NCBI GenBank assembly: GCA_002343685.1
Contig: DDRS01000017.1
Coordinates: 356,128 to 420,127, forward strand
Source of the DNA: Thiobacillus denitrificans
GTDB lineage: Bacteria; Pseudomonadota; Gammaproteobacteria; Burkholderiales; Thiobacillaceae
Length of the DNA: 64,000 nt
Direction: 5' to 3'
The notes under the pieces were generated by a model, which ran no database searches, had not been told where the DNA came from, and saw only the letters and a list, made by a program, of their open reading frames with translations. Position 1 is the stretch's first letter. Each line of letters begins with the position of its first letter. Both the position numbers and the translations under genes were made by a program. Below, piece after piece: positions 7,909 through 15,538 of this stretch.

Positions 7909-8637
7909 TCAGTGGTCGTGATGAACCGGACGAATCGCCTTGCGCACCGGACGCTTGGCGTTCGAGGTAATGCCGGGTTTCGGCACCGCGACGCCGATCA
8001 GGCAATCGCGCGTCACGATCTCGGTCAGTTGATCCTCGGTCCAGCCTTCCGTGCCTTCAGGACGGGTCGGCATGACGATATAGCGGGTCTTCTGATTGGA
8101 GTCGGCAACACGAACCTGAACTTCCGGCGGCAGTTGCAGACCGAACTCGGCGAGCACCTGGCGCGGCCAGCGCACCAGACGCCGACGATAGTTGGGCGTG
8201 CGATACCATTCGGGCGACTGCCCCAGGATCGGGCGCGGATAGCACGAGCACAGGGTGCACACCACGACATGCTTCAGCGTAGGCGTATCCGCAAGGACGC
8301 GCAGGTTACAGTAGTCGCTGGGCGTACCGAACTGGGTTGGGGGACTGGTCACCCAGTTCACGCCTACGGCCTTGCTGGCCTCGACGCCATCTTCAATGCA
8401 AAGCTTTTTGTACTCGGGATCCAGCCAGGCCTTGGCAACCAGGCGCGCTGCGGGCAACGGGCCAAGGGTATGCACGTACTCCTTCCAGACGCGGTGGTCT
8501 TCAGCGGAAAAGAGTCCTTTTTCGATGGCCAGTTCACGGACAGCCATTTCGAGAATTTCGAAATCGCTGACTTCATCGACCATCGGAGCCGGCTTATGGC
8601 CGTGGTCGTGGTCATGGTCGTGGTGATGATCAGACAT
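7909..8637 (-). CDS. scnC: Thiocyanate hydrolase gamma subunit (cobalt-binding)
   Basis: A 242-aa homologue of nitrile hydratase alpha subunits, containing the claw motif VCTLCSC (Cys127, Cys130, Ser131, Cys132) that holds a low-spin Co(III) with oxidised cysteine ligands. Cys-Thr-Leu-Cys-Ser-Cys is the cobalt form of the claw. The enzyme hydrolyses SCN- to carbonyl sulfide and ammonia in the cytosol. The N-terminus has a His/Asp-rich run (residues 4-14) that could gather metal. The sequence closely matches the T. thioparus subunit as I recall it. The start has an AGAGGAA site. Confidence 0.95.
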   Translation of the reverse strand: MSDHHHDHDHDHGHKPAPMVDEVSDFEILEMAVRELAIEKGLFSAEDHRVWKEYVHTLGPLPAARLVAKAWLDPEYKKLCIEDGVEASKAVGVNWVTSPPTQFGTPSDYCNLRVLADTPTLKHVVVCTLCSCYPRPILGQSPEWYRTPNYRRRLVRWPRQVLAEFGLQLPPEVQVRVADSNQKTRYIVMPTRPEGTEGWTEDQLTEIVTRDCLIGVAVPKPGITSNAKRPVRKAIRPVHHDH

Positions 8638-8674
8638 GTGTATTTCCTCTAGTCAATAATGTCCGCGAGTCGAT

Positions 8675-9046
8675 TCAAGCCGACTCAAGATAACGTTCCG
8701 GGATTTCGGTCTCCAGCGTGTCATTGCCGAAGCTGTCGCTGTACTCGGGCCAAAGTTCCTTCTGCGCAAACACGATGCTGTAGAACCACTCCGGGTGATC
8801 CTCGTTGCCAAATGCCTCGTCTTCGGCCGCAGGGCTCTCATATACCAGCTTGACGACGGTTCCCGTCGCGCCGCGCGTATAGGTCATGGTGCGGGTATAG
8901 AACAGATCGGGCAGATCCTTGATGCGCACGCGATCGCCTTCCTTGAACTTGGCTGGACCGGCCTTGCCCCTGAAGCACTGAGGATCGCCGATGCCGGTGG
9001 CCATCTTGGCGTGGTGGGTTCTGTCGTAAACAGGCTTATTGCTCAT
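8675..9046 (-). CDS. scnA: Thiocyanate hydrolase alpha subunit
   Basis: A 123-aa protein corresponding to the C-terminal SH3-like domain of nitrile hydratase beta subunit: FKEGDRVRIKDLPD, a RTMTYTRGATGTVV core and the YSIVFAQKELWP strand. In thiocyanate hydrolase the nitrile-hydratase beta chain is split into ScnA and ScnB, as here. The size matches the T. thioparus alpha chain (about 126 aa). It is 21 bp downstream of scnB and has a GAGGTGA ribosome binding site. Confidence 0.93.
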   Translation of the reverse strand: MSNKPVYDRTHHAKMATGIGDPQCFRGKAGPAKFKEGDRVRIKDLPDLFYTRTMTYTRGATGTVVKLVYESPAAEDEAFGNEDHPEWFYSIVFAQKELWPEYSDSFGNDTLETEIPERYLESA

Positions 9047-9067
9047 AGCGTCTTCACCTCTTGAAAT

Positions 9068-9541
9068 TTACTTGGTCTTTGCGGGGAGGTATTCGCCCAG
9101 ACCCTGATCTGACTTGGCGCGTTTTTTCACTTCATCGATCTTGTTGACAAGTTCGGTGAGCGTGCAGAACTGCTTGTCGACCAGGATGCGTGCCGCAGTC
9201 AGCAGCCAGCGACCGTAGTAGGGCAATCCCAGGTATTGCGTCTGGCCGACATCCACGTTCTGCTTGCGGCGGCGCTCTTCGGCAGTCCACACACCGCGCC
9301 ATGCCAGGCATTCGCAAGTGGCAAAGGTATTCAGTTCCCAGACCTCTTCTTCCTTCTCGGTCCATACGATGGGCACATCCGGTTCGCCGCCGACGTCATG
9401 CGACGTACGCGTATAGGCGCGCCACAGCGAGTGGTCGATCTGATCGGGTGAGGGCGCGTGCGTCTGCTTGTGCAGAGCCGGCTGCATGTAGCCGACAGTC
9501 TCGATATGTCGGAGCACCTCTTCTCTGGTTGACGATGACAT
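9068..9541 (-). CDS. scnB: Thiocyanate hydrolase beta subunit
   Basis: A 157-aa protein corresponding to the N-terminal domain of nitrile hydratase beta subunit, with the family segments HDVGGEPDVP, LNTFATCECLAWRGVWT and YYGRWLLTAARILVDK. With ScnA and ScnC it forms the cobalt-dependent thiocyanate hydrolase. The start at 9541 (MSSSTREE) is preferred over one ten codons upstream because AAGGAG lies 8 bp before it and it matches the T. thioparus start. It is the first gene of the long transcript; the 400-bp region upstream holds a 43-bp element shared with cynR. Confidence 0.93.
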   Translation of the reverse strand: MSSSTREEVLRHIETVGYMQPALHKQTHAPSPDQIDHSLWRAYTRTSHDVGGEPDVPIVWTEKEEEVWELNTFATCECLAWRGVWTAEERRRKQNVDVGQTQYLGLPYYGRWLLTAARILVDKQFCTLTELVNKIDEVKKRAKSDQGLGEYLPAKTK

Positions 9542-9940
9542 TGTGTTGACTCCTTTGTGGATTACGAACAAGTCGGCTTGCCGTAATGCGATTCATGGTT
9601 GCCTTACTTCTACGCCAACTCGGCTTCTACAAATTACCAACATCAAAAACCTGAAGCATTTCCGGTCACACCTTCATGTTTGCGTTGCGGTGGATTCCAT
9701 CGCAGATCTTTGATGGCCCAACTATGCGTCATCTAACTATTGGTTTCCAAGTCTTAATTCCGATGATCTCTATAGGGTTTTGCTATAGGCTCAAGACCCG
9801 CTTGTAGCCTGGATTTCGGCACTTCAGAACACATTGAAACCCGTTTGTCATCGTCCCCTTCAAAGACCCTCGCCAAACAATATCTAATAGGTATCTTTCA
9901 ATCTCCGTCCGCATCGTTTCACGCGGACTTACAAAGGGGT
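9542..9940. promoter_or_regulatory. Upstream region of the scn operon
   Basis: About 400 bp without a gene, markedly AT-richer than its surroundings, between scnB and the methyltransferase gene. It should carry the scn promoter on the minus strand; I could not identify a convincing -35/-10 pair. Its one clear structural feature is the 43-bp element at 9744-9786. Confidence 0.6.
9744..9786 (+). repeat. 43-bp element, copy A (shared with cynR promoter)
   Basis: Begins TTTCCAAGTCTTAATTCCGA and ends GGGTTTTGCTAT. It aligns without gaps to 12701-12743 at 36 of 43 positions, in the same orientation. Copy A is 203 bp upstream of the scnB start, copy B is upstream of cbiM-cynS and over the cynR start. 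An operator for the CynR-like LysR regulator is the simplest reading (inference). Confidence 0.7.
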
Positions 9941-10762
9941 TCAGATACGGTGCGCCATGTAGGTGTAGTAATTGCACGCGGCAAAGAATGTTCCGTTCTC
10001 CATCGCCTGACGCTGCTCGCTGTGCCAGACATCCATCGCACGTTCCGGCAGCAATCCTGCCTGTTTGACATAAGGCACGTAGGTCTCGGCAAATGACTTG
10101 AAATAGCTTGCCTGGCCGATTTCGACCACGGCATCGCCCCAGGCGTCCGCCAGCTTCAGGCCGAGCTCGGGCAGCAGTCGCGGCAGATCGCGCATGATCC
10201 GCGGATTGTTGAACGTGGCATTCGCCAGGGCTTCGTCGACAAGGCGACCGAAGTCGTGGTCAGGGTAAGCATAGGTCAGGGAGGCGTAATCGCCATCGAA
10301 AACAACCAGGGTTCCGCCGGGACGGACAACACGCGCCATCTCGCCCAGAACCGCGAGGGGTGCGGTCACGTGGCTGATCAGCGTGTGCGCGATGACGACA
10401 TCGAATGCCGCATCGGGAAACGCGAGGCGGTGCGCGTCGCCGACCCGGAAAGCGACCTTGGCGTCGACCTGCTCATCCCGTGCGAAACCGTTCGCGGCAT
10501 CGATGAAATGGCCGCATTGATCGACGCCCAGCGCCTTGCCGGCAAAATCGCCCCGGCGTGCGATCGACCGCAACACGGCACCCGTACCGCAGCCCACTTC
10601 CAGGACCTGGGCGGACGGGGGCAAGGCAAGTCGAGCCACATAGTTGTCGAGCAGGCGTGCAAAGACACCATCGCGCGCCCGGCTTTCAAGTCGGGCGACG
10701 AGACGTTCGAGTGCAGCCTCATCAAGTTCATTGACGAAACGGTGGGGGTCACGCGCAGCCAT
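9941..10762 (-). CDS. SAM-dependent methyltransferase (class I)
   Basis: A 273-aa class I methyltransferase. Motif I is VLEVGCGTGAVLRS (about residues 53-66), followed by an acidic LGVDQC strand (about 78-83), a DVVIAHTLISHV motif (about 123-134) and RPGGTLVVFDGDY. The nearest general type is the UbiE/Methyltransf_11 group. The start has a GAGGTGA site. It lies between cynS and scnB on the same strand, so a role tied to thiocyanate or sulfide (for example methylation of a toxic anion or thiol) is possible, but nothing in the sequence fixes the substrate. Confidence 0.8.
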   Translation of the reverse strand: MAARDPHRFVNELDEAALERLVARLESRARDGVFARLLDNYVARLALPPSAQVLEVGCGTGAVLRSIARRGDFAGKALGVDQCGHFIDAANGFARDEQVDAKVAFRVGDAHRLAFPDAAFDVVIAHTLISHVTAPLAVLGEMARVVRPGGTLVVFDGDYASLTYAYPDHDFGRLVDEALANATFNNPRIMRDLPRLLPELGLKLADAWGDAVVEIGQASYFKSFAETYVPYVKQAGLLPERAMDVWHSEQRQAMENGTFFAACNYYTYMAHRI

Positions 10763-10903
10763 GCTTCACCTCATCTTCAAAACGGAGCCCGATCGACCAG
10801 CACAACCGAATCCGTAAGGCAGGTGCCCGCCCGACAACCGGCGTGCCGGATCGATGCCGAAGCCCAGGTCGCCGCACAGCACAATGGCCGGCGGCATATT
10901 CAT

Positions 10904-10932
10904 AAAAAAAAGCCGCCTCACGAGGAGGCGGC
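10904..10932 (-). terminator. Rho-independent terminator after cynS
   Basis: On the minus strand GCCGCCTC-loop-GAGGCGGC (8-bp stem, 5-nt loop) is followed at once by eight U residues. It lies about 160 nt after the cynS stop and before the methyltransferase gene, so it should end the cbiM-cynS transcript and separate it from the methyltransferase. The 160 nt between stop and hairpin are longer than usual and hold no gene I recognise. Confidence 0.85.
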
Positions 10933-11088
10933 AACCCTAGGACATCCGGCACAGGAGGAGTAGATACCGGATTGAGGAGCCCTAACACTTATGTTCAATG
11001 AATGCGTGTTTCCATGATCAGTTCAGGCAGCTTCACGGCAAACGGGACCTCATTCCCGTCACGCCCTCGGCGCGTGGCCATGACGCGC

Positions 11089-11529
11089 TCACCAGGATTT
11101 GTAGGGCAGGAACTTGCCGCTGATCGTGACCAGTACGCGATCGCCTTTCGGGTCTTCCTGTCTATCGATGTTCATGGTGAAGTCGATGGCGCTCATGATG
11201 CCGTCGCCGAATTTCTCGTTGATCATCTCCTTGATCGTCTCGCCATACACGTTCAGCATCTCGTACCAGCGGTAAATCAGCGGGTCCGTCGGAATGGGGC
11301 GATCCCATGTCTTGATCGGGAAGCGCTGCAATGCGGCCGAAACCTCACCGCCAAGGCCAAGCGTCTCGGCCACCGCATCGGCCTGCGGCTTTTCCAGGTG
11401 GTTCATGCCCAGGCACGCCGAGCAGACAAACTCGTCGGACAAGCCCGCCGACTTGGCGATGTCGCCCCACGTCAAGCCTTTCCCGGACTTGGCCTGGAGG
11501 ATCGCTTCTTTCATTTCTGTTTTATTCAT
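11089..11529 (-). CDS. cynS: Cyanase (cyanate hydratase)
   Basis: A 146-aa cyanase: an N-terminal helix-turn-helix-like domain (about residues 1-80) and the C-terminal catalytic strand region with the conserved triad context IYRWYEML (Arg, Glu) and MSAIDF (Ser). It converts cyanate and bicarbonate to ammonia and CO2 as a homodecamer in the cytosol. Start at 11529 has AAGGAG 8 bp upstream. It follows cbiM by 135 bp. A cynR-like regulator is encoded divergently, the usual partner. Confidence 0.95.
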   Translation of the reverse strand: MNKTEMKEAILQAKSGKGLTWGDIAKSAGLSDEFVCSACLGMNHLEKPQADAVAETLGLGGEVSAALQRFPIKTWDRPIPTDPLIYRWYEMLNVYGETIKEMINEKFGDGIMSAIDFTMNIDRQEDPKGDRVLVTISGKFLPYKSW

Positions 11530-11620
11530 CCGTACTGCTCCTTGCGTTGACCGGGCGTACGGGCCGCCCGGCAACTGTGTCTCTGGTCAAATGGTGCGGG
11601 TAATGCGTAAACGATCCGTG

Positions 11621-11655
11621 CGGGGAGGGCATCAACTGCCCGGAAGCCCTCCCCG
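11621..11655. other. Stem-loop between cbiM and cynS
   Basis: A perfect 10-bp inverted repeat (CGGGGAGGGC / GCCCTCCCCG) with a 15-nt loop, immediately after the cbiM stop. There is no U-tract on the minus strand, so partial termination, processing or protection of the cbiM mRNA end are all possible. Confidence 0.45.
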
Positions 11656-11664
11656 TTGCGGGGT

Positions 11665-12360
11665 TCAGCTTCCCACGCGGGCCGCCGCTACCCGATAGAA
11701 ACGCTGTTGGAACACCGTGCTGTCCTGAAGCTGATGCAAACTCTTCACGGCAGCGAGAATGGCCAGATCCAGCAGCGGCTCGATGAGGACAATCGACATG
11801 TAGGCAACACCGAACGTCCCGATTTGCGCCAGATTCGCGGCACCCACGCCCTGGCCGTAGATCGCCCAGAAGGCAACCCAGGCCACCACGCCACCCTGGT
11901 AGGCGGTCGACAGCGCCAGGCACTGGCTGTATTTCACATCCTTGTAAGCCGTTTTCTCAGGAATATAGCGATGCGCAATGGCACTGAGCGCGAACAGGGG
12001 CACCAGCAGCGTCGTCACGTTCATGCCGTATTGCGGCAGATCCCACGGCGCAAAGAAGAGACCCTGCGTCAACAGTCCGAGCGCCAGGCCTATGGCCGCC
12101 GGCGCCGCGCCGAACATGAGGAAGAGCGTCGAGCCCAGGATCAGGTGGACCTCGGACACACCGATCGGATAGTGCGGAAACACCTCGAAGAAGCTGAATA
12201 CGAGGGCTGCCGCGATCAGGCTGCGAATTCCCAGGGGGATGATCCCGTCCTGTTTGATCGAATTCAATGCCACCTTCGCCGTATAGCCAAACACCCCGAT
12301 CGCCGTAGCGTAACTCAGTGTCATTTTGGCGCCTTCAACAATACCTGGTTCAATATGCAT
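11665..12360 (-). CDS. cbiM: CbiM-like cobalt transport protein
   Basis: A 231-aa inner-membrane protein with about six helices and the CbiM-type N-terminus (MHIEPG), whose Met/His ligate cobalt as substrate in the family. Further CbiM-like blocks are HYPIGVSEVHLILGSTLFLMFG and LTQGLFFAPWDLPQYGMN. No CbiQ/CbiO components are nearby; CbiM with CbiN alone is known to mediate some cobalt uptake. The start at 12360 has a strong AAAGGAGG site. Its location points to cobalt supply for thiocyanate hydrolase. Nickel is an alternative metal. Confidence 0.85.
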   Translation of the reverse strand: MHIEPGIVEGAKMTLSYATAIGVFGYTAKVALNSIKQDGIIPLGIRSLIAAALVFSFFEVFPHYPIGVSEVHLILGSTLFLMFGAAPAAIGLALGLLTQGLFFAPWDLPQYGMNVTTLLVPLFALSAIAHRYIPEKTAYKDVKYSQCLALSTAYQGGVVAWVAFWAIYGQGVGAANLAQIGTFGVAYMSIVLIEPLLDLAILAAVKSLHQLQDSTVFQQRFYRVAAARVGS

Positions 12361-12384
12361 GGTGTTTCCTCCTTTGTGCACTCG

Positions 12385-12525
12385 CTAACGAATCTTGTTG
12401 CCCAGCCCCAGCCAGGTAACGACCAGTAATCCAGACAGAATGACCGACAGACTGCTCCACTTCCATGTGCGCCAGCCTGCGCCGCACGCCCATGTGGCAG
12501 AACCTTGCCTGTCGATCAACGTCAA
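12385..12525 (-). CDS. Small one-helix membrane protein upstream of cbiM (putative)
   Basis: A 46-codon reading frame ends 24 bp before the cbiM ATG. Its C-terminal half reads WRTWKWSSLSVILSG followed by LLVVTWLGLGNKIR: an amphipathic Trp-rich stretch, one transmembrane helix and a basic tail, which looks coding rather than random. No ATG is in frame; TTG at 12525 or 12519 is the likely start, both with weak ribosome binding sites. Small membrane partners (CbiN, CbtB) accompany cobalt permeases, so an accessory role to CbiM is inferred; I do not recognise the family. Confidence 0.45.
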   Translation of the reverse strand: MTLIDRQGSATWACGAGWRTWKWSSLSVILSGLLVVTWLGLGNKIR

Positions 12526-12700
12526 ACTACGACACGTGCTCGATGGTCCATAAACATTCTCGAATATGCCGATTCACTACCGCTCAGCCCCCGTCCAGGC
12601 AGGTTCGGTCATAATGAAAAGCGTATGTCGATCTGCTGCTCTGTCTTAGGAACATCGATACAAATCGTATGTTCACAACAATGGACTAACTGGATATAGT

Positions 12701-12743
12701 TTTCCAAGTCTTTATTCCGATTAGTGCTATAAGGTTTGGCTAT
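12701..12743 (+). repeat. 43-bp element, copy B (cynR promoter/start)
   Basis: Begins TTTCCAAGTCTTTATTCCGA and ends AAGGTTTGGCTAT, so it covers the cynR ribosome binding site and the first bases of its start codon. It is the partner of 9744-9786. Such a position is typical of an autoregulatory LysR-family site. Confidence 0.7.
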
Positions 12744-13734
12744 GCAACAACGCAATCTCATCTTCCCTCGCTCCATTCGCTACCTGATCGCGGTGGCGGA
12801 TATGCAGAGCTTCACGCGCGCCGCGGAATTGCTGTTCGTTTCACAGCCCACGCTGTCGCAGCAGATCAAGCACCTGGAAGATTTGCTCGACGTGCAGTTG
12901 CTGGATCGGTCCGGACGGTCAGTGCAACTGACTGCCGCCGGCGAGGTCTATCTGCACTATGCCCGCCGCGCCTTGCGCGAACTGGACGAAGGAAAGCGGG
13001 CCATCCATGAGCTGCAGGACCTGAGCCGCGGTTCGCTGCGCCTGGGAATGACGCCCATCACCGACCACCTGGTCAGTCCCCTGCTGGAATCCTTCAATAC
13101 CCGCTATCCCGGGATCACCGTCAGCACACGCGAACTGCCGCAGGATGCCGTCGAGGCCGACGTGGCAGAGGGAAATCTCGATATTGGTATCGCTTTCTCC
13201 AACGTACTCTCGACCGTCGCCCGCTCGAACGAGATCGACACCCATGTCCTGTTCACCGAAACGCTGAACCTGGCCGTCGGCAAGGCGCACCCCCGCGCCG
13301 GGCAGACCGAATCGTTGAGCCCGCAGGTACTGGAAAACGAGTCGCTGGTATTGCTCAACACCGATTTTGCGCTGCGGCGCCATATCGACCTGTATTGCCT
13401 GGAACATGGCATTACGCCGCGTATCGCGATGGAAACCAATTCGCTCAGCGTCATCGTCGAAGTCGCCCGCCTCGGCCGGCTTGCCACCATCCTGCCCCAC
13501 AGCATCATCTGTTCGCAGCAGGGCCTCCATCCGGTGATGCTGCAACCCGACATGCCGCACCACACGATTACCCTGATCTGCCGCAAAGCCGGCTACAAGA
13601 GCCCGGCCTGTACGGCATTTGGCGTGCTGGCCACACTCTGGTGCCATAACCGCCCCGGTGCCAGCAAAAACGCGCTCGCGGAGTTCGGCGCCGATTTCGA
13701 TTCCCTGCTCGAAGAATCCACTTCGGACGAATAG
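12742..13734 (+). CDS. cynR: CynR-like LysR-family transcriptional regulator
   Basis: A 330-aa LysR regulator with an N-terminal winged helix-turn-helix (about residues 12-60; SFTRAAELLFVSQPTLSQQIKHLE) and a C-terminal effector domain. The linker region (LDEGKRAIHELQDLSRGSLRLGMTP) is very like E. coli CynR, the cyanate-responsive activator of cynTSX. It is divergent from cbiM-cynS. The ATG at 12742 is preferred over a TTG two codons upstream because AAGG lies 8 bp before it. The shared 43-bp elements suggest it also controls the scn operon. Confidence 0.88.
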   Translation: MQQRNLIFPRSIRYLIAVADMQSFTRAAELLFVSQPTLSQQIKHLEDLLDVQLLDRSGRSVQLTAAGEVYLHYARRALRELDEGKRAIHELQDLSRGSLRLGMTPITDHLVSPLLESFNTRYPGITVSTRELPQDAVEADVAEGNLDIGIAFSNVLSTVARSNEIDTHVLFTETLNLAVGKAHPRAGQTESLSPQVLENESLVLLNTDFALRRHIDLYCLEHGITPRIAMETNSLSVIVEVARLGRLATILPHSIICSQQGLHPVMLQPDMPHHTITLICRKAGYKSPACTAFGVLATLWCHNRPGASKNALAEFGADFDSLLEESTSDE

Positions 13735-14104
13735 CCGTTTCAGGCACGCCGCCATCCCGGCTGCGACCTCGCGCAGACGGCCCAATCCGTCCGGCCCCGC
13801 CACCGTGCATCCCATACGCCGGCTGGGAAATTGCCTCTCCGGACGACGTGCCGGCCCACCATAAGCCGTTCCTATCGGCACAATCGAAAGAAGGTCTTGG
13901 ACAAGCATTTTTGCCTGGCCCATAGTCCGATGCGAAGGCGACTGACGAATGAGCTTGAGCGACCGCGCGACCGCCTGCAGTGATCACGAAGGCGCAGCGC
14001 AAGTCCGGCACTGAAAACCCATCTCGTCAAACGCCGTCGCCCGAACCTCGGAACCAGGCTTCGATCCATCGGGTAAAACACGTGTTTCTACATGGAGAAC
14101 GGGC
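13735..14104. other. Gene-poor interval
   Basis: About 370 bp between cynR and the GlcF-like gene. Open frames run through it on both strands but show no recognisable domain, ribosome binding site or codon signature, so I call no gene. The end (GGAGAA before 14105) is the ribosome binding site of the next gene. Confidence 0.5.
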
Positions 14105-15460
14105 ATGAAAATCGAGCTGGCCGAACCCTACCGCGATACCGAGCAGGGGCGCGAAGCGGAATCGCTCCTGCTTCCCTGTGTGCAATGCGGCCAATGCACC
14201 TTTACCTGCCCGACCTTCCGGCTGCTCGACGACGAGTGGGACGGGCCGCGGGGGCGCATTTATCTCATCAAGCAGTTCATGGAGGGCAAGGAACCCACCC
14301 CGGACACGCTTGAGCTGCCGGCCTATTCCCTCAGCACCCTTGAAGGCCGGACGCTCAGCGCCAATCTGCAACTCCATCTCGATCGCTGCCTTGGCTGCCG
14401 GTCCTGCGAAACCAGCTGCCCGCAGGGCGTCCGCTATGGACGTCTGCTCGATATCGGGCGAGAGCTGGTCGAAAAGGAATCCCCCCGTCCGCTCAAGGAG
14501 AAACTGGCCCGCCGTGCGCTGCGTGCCGTGGTGCCCTACCGTTACCGGTTCACGGCGTTGCTACGCACAGGGCAGGCCCTGCGACGCTTCCTGCCGGATG
14601 AGCTTCGCGCGCGGATCCCGCAGCGGCGCCAAGCCGGCGTCTGGCCCGATCGGCCGCATGGCAGGCGCATGCTGATCTGGCAGGGATGCGTGCAGCCCGG
14701 CCTCGCGCCCGACATCAATGCCGCATCTGCGCGCGTGCTGGATCGCTTCGGAATCCGGCTGATTCCGGCCAGCGACGGCTGTTGCGGTGCCCTGAGCCAT
14801 CACATGGCCGAGACGAACGAAGCGCGTGTCTTCATGCGCAAGAACATCGACGCCTTGTGGCCGCACATCGAGGCGGGTGCCGAAGCCCTCGTGCTCACTG
14901 CAAGCGGGTGCGGCATGCACTTTCGCGAATACGGCCAGCTGCTGCACGACGATCCCCAATACCGCGACAAGGCAGCCCGCATTTCGGAACTGACCCGGGA
15001 CATCGCGGAAATCGTCGCCGAGGAATGGAAGGACGACCCGCTTCACGCCCTGCCCGCACCCCAGAAGCCGCGGCGCATCGTCTTCCAGTCATCCTGCAGC
15101 CTGCAGCATGGCGAAAAACTGAACGGCGTGGTCGAAAAACTGCTGAAGCGCGCCGGGTTCAAGCTCCTTCCCGTTCGCTATCCTTTCATGTGCTGCGGTT
15201 CGGCAGGGGCCTACTCTCTGCTGCAGCCTACGCTCTCGGAATCGTTGCGCGAGCGCAAGCTGGAAACCCTGCTGGTCAGTCGCCCGGAGGCCATCGCAAC
15301 GGCCAATATCGGCTGCCTGACCCATCTGGCCCTGGCGTCGCCGATACCAGTCAGCCATTGGATCGAATTGCTGGACGAAACATTCCAGGAAGCAGATTCC
15401 CAGCTACACGGTAACCCTGAGCCGCACATGAACCCGGCGTCCGCCAACGCCCATTCTTGA
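14105..15460 (+). CDS. GlcF-like glycolate oxidase iron-sulfur subunit
   Basis: A 451-aa protein with two ferredoxin-type [4Fe-4S] motifs (CVQCGQCTFTCP, residues 25-36; CLGCRSCETSCP, residues 95-106) and two C-terminal CCG domains (GCCGAL, MCCGSAG). This is the GlcF architecture, electron transfer subunit of glycolate dehydrogenase. GlcF is usually about 405 aa; the excess is mainly in the mid-region and a C-terminal tail. No GlcD or GlcE genes are adjacent, so the flavin partner is unknown; a lactate or other 2-hydroxyacid dehydrogenase is possible. In an autotroph the natural job would be 2-phosphoglycolate salvage. Confidence 0.8.
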   Translation: MKIELAEPYRDTEQGREAESLLLPCVQCGQCTFTCPTFRLLDDEWDGPRGRIYLIKQFMEGKEPTPDTLELPAYSLSTLEGRTLSANLQLHLDRCLGCRSCETSCPQGVRYGRLLDIGRELVEKESPRPLKEKLARRALRAVVPYRYRFTALLRTGQALRRFLPDELRARIPQRRQAGVWPDRPHGRRMLIWQGCVQPGLAPDINAASARVLDRFGIRLIPASDGCCGALSHHMAETNEARVFMRKNIDALWPHIEAGAEALVLTASGCGMHFREYGQLLHDDPQYRDKAARISELTRDIAEIVAEEWKDDPLHALPAPQKPRRIVFQSSCSLQHGEKLNGVVEKLLKRAGFKLLPVRYPFMCCGSAGAYSLLQPTLSESLRERKLETLLVSRPEAIATANIGCLTHLALASPIPVSHWIELLDETFQEADSQLHGNPEPHMNPASANAHS

Positions 15461-15538
15461 CACAAGGAACGGCCCGTCTCCGAAGCGGGCACACCAAGAT
15501 CATTCGATAAAAACGATCTCAGCAGGAAAAACAAGGGA

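Noticed and set aside
9542..9940. tRNA or other structured RNA gene in the AT-rich scn upstream region
   Set aside because: No cloverleaf, T-loop sequence or conserved RNA motif was found.
10766..10903. A 45-codon minus-strand frame between the cynS terminator and the methyltransferase
   Set aside because: Its ATG is immediately after the U-tract, with no ribosome binding site, and the second half loses GC3 bias; kept only as an observation about the leader.
13568..14011. A 147-codon minus-strand frame downstream of cynR
   Set aside because: It overlaps the cynR end antisense, has no ribosome binding site or domain, and reads like a GC-rich chance frame.
14105..15460. Heterodisulfide reductase-like (sHdr/HdrD) subunit
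   Set aside because: It shares CCG domains, but the two ferredoxin motifs and their spacing at the N-terminus and overall layout fit GlcF better, and no hdr or lbpA genes are nearby.
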